This document shows positions 18,706 through 20,986 of a stretch of DNA of 20,986 nt, one piece after another. The stretch covers positions 1 through 20,986 of the forward strand of contig DATHGT010000256.1 in assembly GCA_035317605.1 (NCBI GenBank). The letters run 5' to 3'. Every line of letters begins with the position of its first letter. Position 1 is the first letter of the stretch. The notes beneath the pieces are model-generated. The model did no database searches. It was not told where the DNA came from and saw only the letters and a list, made by a program, of their open reading frames with translations. Position numbers and translations under genes: made by a program. The stretch is from DATHGT01 sp035317605. Its GTDB lineage: Bacteria > Methylomirabilota > Methylomirabilia > Rokubacteriales > CSP1-6.

Positions 18706-20436
18706 TCAGTGCCCGGCCGCGGCGGCCGGACGCAAGTGATCGAGACCGGCCTCCAGCCCCTTGTCGGTGATCCGCACGCCGATCGGCTTGGCAAACTGGA
18801 GCGTGGCGAACGTCTCCTCGCGGGGAACGACGGAATGACCGCGCCGACGCAGCCCGCCGATCACCTTGTCGCCGACGCGCTGGTCGATCCACACGTCGCC
18901 GCCCTCGGTGTGCAGGCGAGGCGCCTCCACCGCGGCCTGGAACGCGCACCGCCGATCGATCAGGGTCGCGAGCACCTGCGGGACCGCCGAGACGATGCGG
19001 CGCCCACCGGGAGCGCCCAGCGTCAGGTACGGCCGGCCGCGGCGGAAGCCGAGGACCGGCGTCATGTTGCAGAGCACGCGCCGGCGCGGCCCCACCGAGT
19101 TCGGCCGCGCGGTCTCCGGGTCGAACCACAGCATCGCGTTGTTGAGCAGGATCCCCGTTCCCGGCACGACCATGCGCGAGCCGAACAGGGACACCGCCGT
19201 GTGCGTGAGGGAGACCATGTTCCGGTGGCGATCGATCACGCCGACGTGCGTGGTGCAATCGAGGGCGGGCCGGTGATCCGCGAAGTGGCGCGCTCGCGGG
19301 CCGCGCCCGACCGCCGCGCGTCCCGACGGGAGCGAGCCGGCGCGTCGTGACCCGGCCGCGGCGACCGCCGGCTTGCCGCGCGAGCGACGGATGTCCGTCG
19401 CGACCTCGCGCGCGTACTCCTTCGAGGCCAGCCGCTCCCACGGCGCCTTGACCTCCGCGGGATCACCGAGCAGGGCCAGACGGTCGAGGAAGGCGCGCGC
19501 GGTCGCGTGGGCGCGGACGTGCAGGCCCTCCACGGTGTCGCCGGCGACGCTGGCCGCCGGGAACTGTTCGAGGATGTTCAGGATCTCGAGCGCGGTGACC
19601 CCGCCGGTGGGGCCGGCCGACCACGCCAGGTCGACGTCGCGATACTGTCCCCAGAGCGGGACGTCGACCCGCGCCGAGTATTCGGCCAGGTCCGCGCGCG
19701 TGAGCGGGCCGCCTGTGGCCCGCATGTGGTCGTCGATGGCCTGGGCGATCGCGCCGCGATAGAAGGCGTCGGCGCCGTCGTGGGCGATCAGCTCGAGCGT
19801 GCGCGCCAGGTCCGGATACGTCGCCCGGTCGCCGGGCTCCAGGTGGGTCGGCCGGTAGATGCCGCGGCCGCGCAGATACACTCTCGCCGACTCGGGAAAC
19901 GCGCTGAGCTCCTCGATGAACCGCGCCGTCGTGAGCGCCTGGTACCAGTCGTGGACGAACCCGTCTCGGGCGAGCGCGATGGCCGGGCGCAGCACGTCGG
20001 CCAGCTCCATGGTGCCGAAGCGCTCCAGGGCCAGCGTCAGGCCCGCCACCGAGCCGGGAACGGCGACGGCGCGCGGGCCGACCACGTTGGCGTCGTCCTG
20101 GACGCGCGGCCACGCGAAGAGCTCGGAGACGCCGCCCCCCACCACCCGGTACATGCCGTCGTAGGCCGCGGCCGGGGCCACCGCGTTGAAATCAACGGTG
20201 AGGGTCTCGCTCTCGCTCGCCAGGTGGACCAGCATGGTCCCCGCGCCGCCGATGGTGCTCATGAAGGGCTCGACGACCGTCATCGCGAACGCGGTGGCGA
20301 CGGCGGCATCGATGGCGTTGCCGCCACGGGCCAGGATCGCCCCGCCGACCTCCGCGCCCAACGGATGCTCGGCCACCACGAGACCACGCGAAGTCAGCGG
20401 GGTCTTCTTGGTCACCACCAGCTCGGAACGGATCAT
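18706..20436 (-). CDS. ggt: Gamma-glutamyltransferase / acylase family protein
   Basis: The 576-residue Ntn-hydrolase precursor has the family hallmarks: AEHPLGAEVGGAILARGGNAIDAAVATAFA near the N-terminus, STIGGAGTMLV (60-70), and the self-cleavage site CTTHVGVIDRHRNMVSLT, where Thr395 is the expected new N-terminal nucleophile. Downstream, FGSRMVVPGTGILLNN and LGAPGGRRIV complete the active site. These enzymes hydrolyse or transfer gamma-glutamyl groups of glutathione and related peptides, or act as acylases. It has no signal peptide, unlike many periplasmic GGTs. A GGGAG lies 5 nt before ATG 20436. It follows the lipoprotein gene by 19 nt and is probably co-transcribed with it. The region about 350-390 is Arg/Ala-rich and looks like a processed linker. 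Confidence 0.92.
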   Translation of the reverse strand: MIRSELVVTKKTPLTSRGLVVAEHPLGAEVGGAILARGGNAIDAAVATAFAMTVVEPFMSTIGGAGTMLVHLASESETLTVDFNAVAPAAAYDGMYRVVGGGVSELFAWPRVQDDANVVGPRAVAVPGSVAGLTLALERFGTMELADVLRPAIALARDGFVHDWYQALTTARFIEELSAFPESARVYLRGRGIYRPTHLEPGDRATYPDLARTLELIAHDGADAFYRGAIAQAIDDHMRATGGPLTRADLAEYSARVDVPLWGQYRDVDLAWSAGPTGGVTALEILNILEQFPAASVAGDTVEGLHVRAHATARAFLDRLALLGDPAEVKAPWERLASKEYAREVATDIRRSRGKPAVAAAGSRRAGSLPSGRAAVGRGPRARHFADHRPALDCTTHVGVIDRHRNMVSLTHTAVSLFGSRMVVPGTGILLNNAMLWFDPETARPNSVGPRRRVLCNMTPVLGFRRGRPYLTLGAPGGRRIVSAVPQVLATLIDRRCAFQAAVEAPRLHTEGGDVWIDQRVGDKVIGGLRRRGHSVVPREETFATLQFAKPIGVRITDKGLEAGLDHLRPAAAAGH

Positions 20437-20455
20437 CTCCTCTCCCTTCGGGCGC

Positions 20456-20941
20456 TCAGCGCGGCTGATATTGCGTGATGTCCACGAGACGGATGCCGTC
20501 GAAGTAGAACCGCCATCCCATGGGGTAGACCCATGCCTCGGTCGCGTGCGGCTGGACGTCGGGCCAGTACTTGCCGGCGAGCTTTTCGATCTCGCCCGCG
20601 TCGGTCGTGGTCCGCTGCGGCGCGCCGAGCAGGATCACGACCTGTTCCTTCGACATGCCGACCGCGGCTTGACGGGCGGACCGGAAGGTCAACACCCCGA
20701 GCGAGTTCGCGTACTCCTGATCCTTGGCAAGGTAGCGGGTGATCGCGAGATCCAGCTGACGCTCCCAGTGCGTCCGCTCCTCGAACGTGGGCTCGCGTCC
20801 GTTGGCCTCCGCCACCCGGTACACCCACAACTCCTCGGCCAGGGGTCCTTGGGTCGTCCGCTGCTCGAGGGCCGCCTTACTGCCGGACGCACACGCAACC
20901 GCCGCCAGCACGACCGCGAGGACAACCCCGACCCCTTTCAC
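20456..20941 (-). CDS. BamE/SmpA-like outer-membrane lipoprotein (hypothetical)
   Basis: The 161-residue product starts with a short lipoprotein signal, MKGVGVVLAVVLAAVAC, with lipobox Cys17. The middle (about 40-95) is charged and helical. Residues about 95-155 resemble the BamE/SmpA-OmlA fold: GMSKEQVVILLGAPQR, then AWVYPMGWRFYFDGIRLVDIT. In that family the pattern G-x(4)-V-x(3)-LG-x-P with later aromatic strands is typical. It may be an accessory outer-membrane lipoprotein; a direct BAM role is not shown. GTG 20941 lies 7 nt after a TATTCT hexamer without a Shine-Dalgarno. It leads the two-gene unit with the gamma-glutamyltransferase. Confidence 0.72.
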   Translation of the reverse strand: MKGVGVVLAVVLAAVACASGSKAALEQRTTQGPLAEELWVYRVAEANGREPTFEERTHWERQLDLAITRYLAKDQEYANSLGVLTFRSARQAAVGMSKEQVVILLGAPQRTTTDAGEIEKLAGKYWPDVQPHATEAWVYPMGWRFYFDGIRLVDITQYQPR

Positions 20942-20948
20942 GCCCGTC

Positions 20949-20954
20949 AGAATA
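20949..20954 (-). promoter_or_regulatory. -10-like TATTCT of the lipoprotein-ggt unit
   Basis: TATTCT on the minus strand ends 7 nt before GTG 20941. The gap holds no ribosome-binding site, matching the other candidate leaderless starts in this window. The -35 region is not convincing. Confidence 0.4.
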
Positions 20955-20986
20955 CCAGGCGACCGCGTCGGGGGTATGCGGTGTGC

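Noticed and set aside
1..20986. tRNA or rRNA genes, integrases, insertion sequences
   Set aside because: No tRNA cloverleaf or rRNA segment was recognised by eye, and no transposase or integrase motif appears in the translated frames.

Overview
The window is a very GC-rich bacterial chromosome segment, densely packed with short operons. A complete F420-side-chain operon (cofD-cofC-cofE) with an F420:NADPH reductase, a GlcD/GlcF-type fused oxidase, several Tat/Sec-exported proteins and many GTG starts suggest a soil or subsurface lineage such as Candidatus Rokubacteria/Methylomirabilota. That placement is inference from gene content and composition; no rRNA or marker gene is present to prove it.

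Layout. 48-3058 (+): coenzyme F420 operon cofD-cofC-cofE followed by npdG. 3074-3230: a 157-bp structured repeat. 3290-4176 (-): MaoC-like dehydratase and a CopD-like membrane protein. 4177-5564: a visibly less GC-rich accessory island with a BrnT-type toxin, its antitoxin and a hypothetical gene whose 5' end looks damaged. 5565-7670 (-): TusA-like sulfur carrier, a NifS/IscS-like protein lacking the PLP lysine, and a HAD phosphatase in one tight operon. 7725-9709 (+): membrane diguanylate cyclase coupled to an HD-GYP response regulator (c-di-GMP synthesis and breakdown). 9769-11490 (-): Tat-exported dienelactone hydrolase and a TauE/SafE permease. 11607-14513 (-): 968-residue FAD/Fe-S dehydrogenase, divergent from a thioredoxin-like gene (14531-15022). 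15030-15665 (-): GH19 endolysin/chitinase-like enzyme. 15745-18475 (-): small unknown protein, methyltransferase, YdjC/ChbG deacetylase and ROK sugar kinase. 18525-18681: second copy of the 157-bp repeat. 18706-20941 (-): BamE-like lipoprotein and gamma-glutamyltransferase.

The most unusual signal is the pair of 157-bp repeats. They share an almost identical scaffold, yet the 16-nt segments forming the core of each long hairpin are unrelated between the copies while being perfectly self-complementary within each copy. Both copies start 15-24 nt after the stop codon of a gene and point the same way relative to it. Other notable signals are a cysteine-desulfurase homologue with Asp in place of the PLP lysine, and a set of apparently leaderless genes whose start codon lies 6-7 nt after a -10-like hexamer, including one symmetric divergent promoter in which both -10 boxes overlap.
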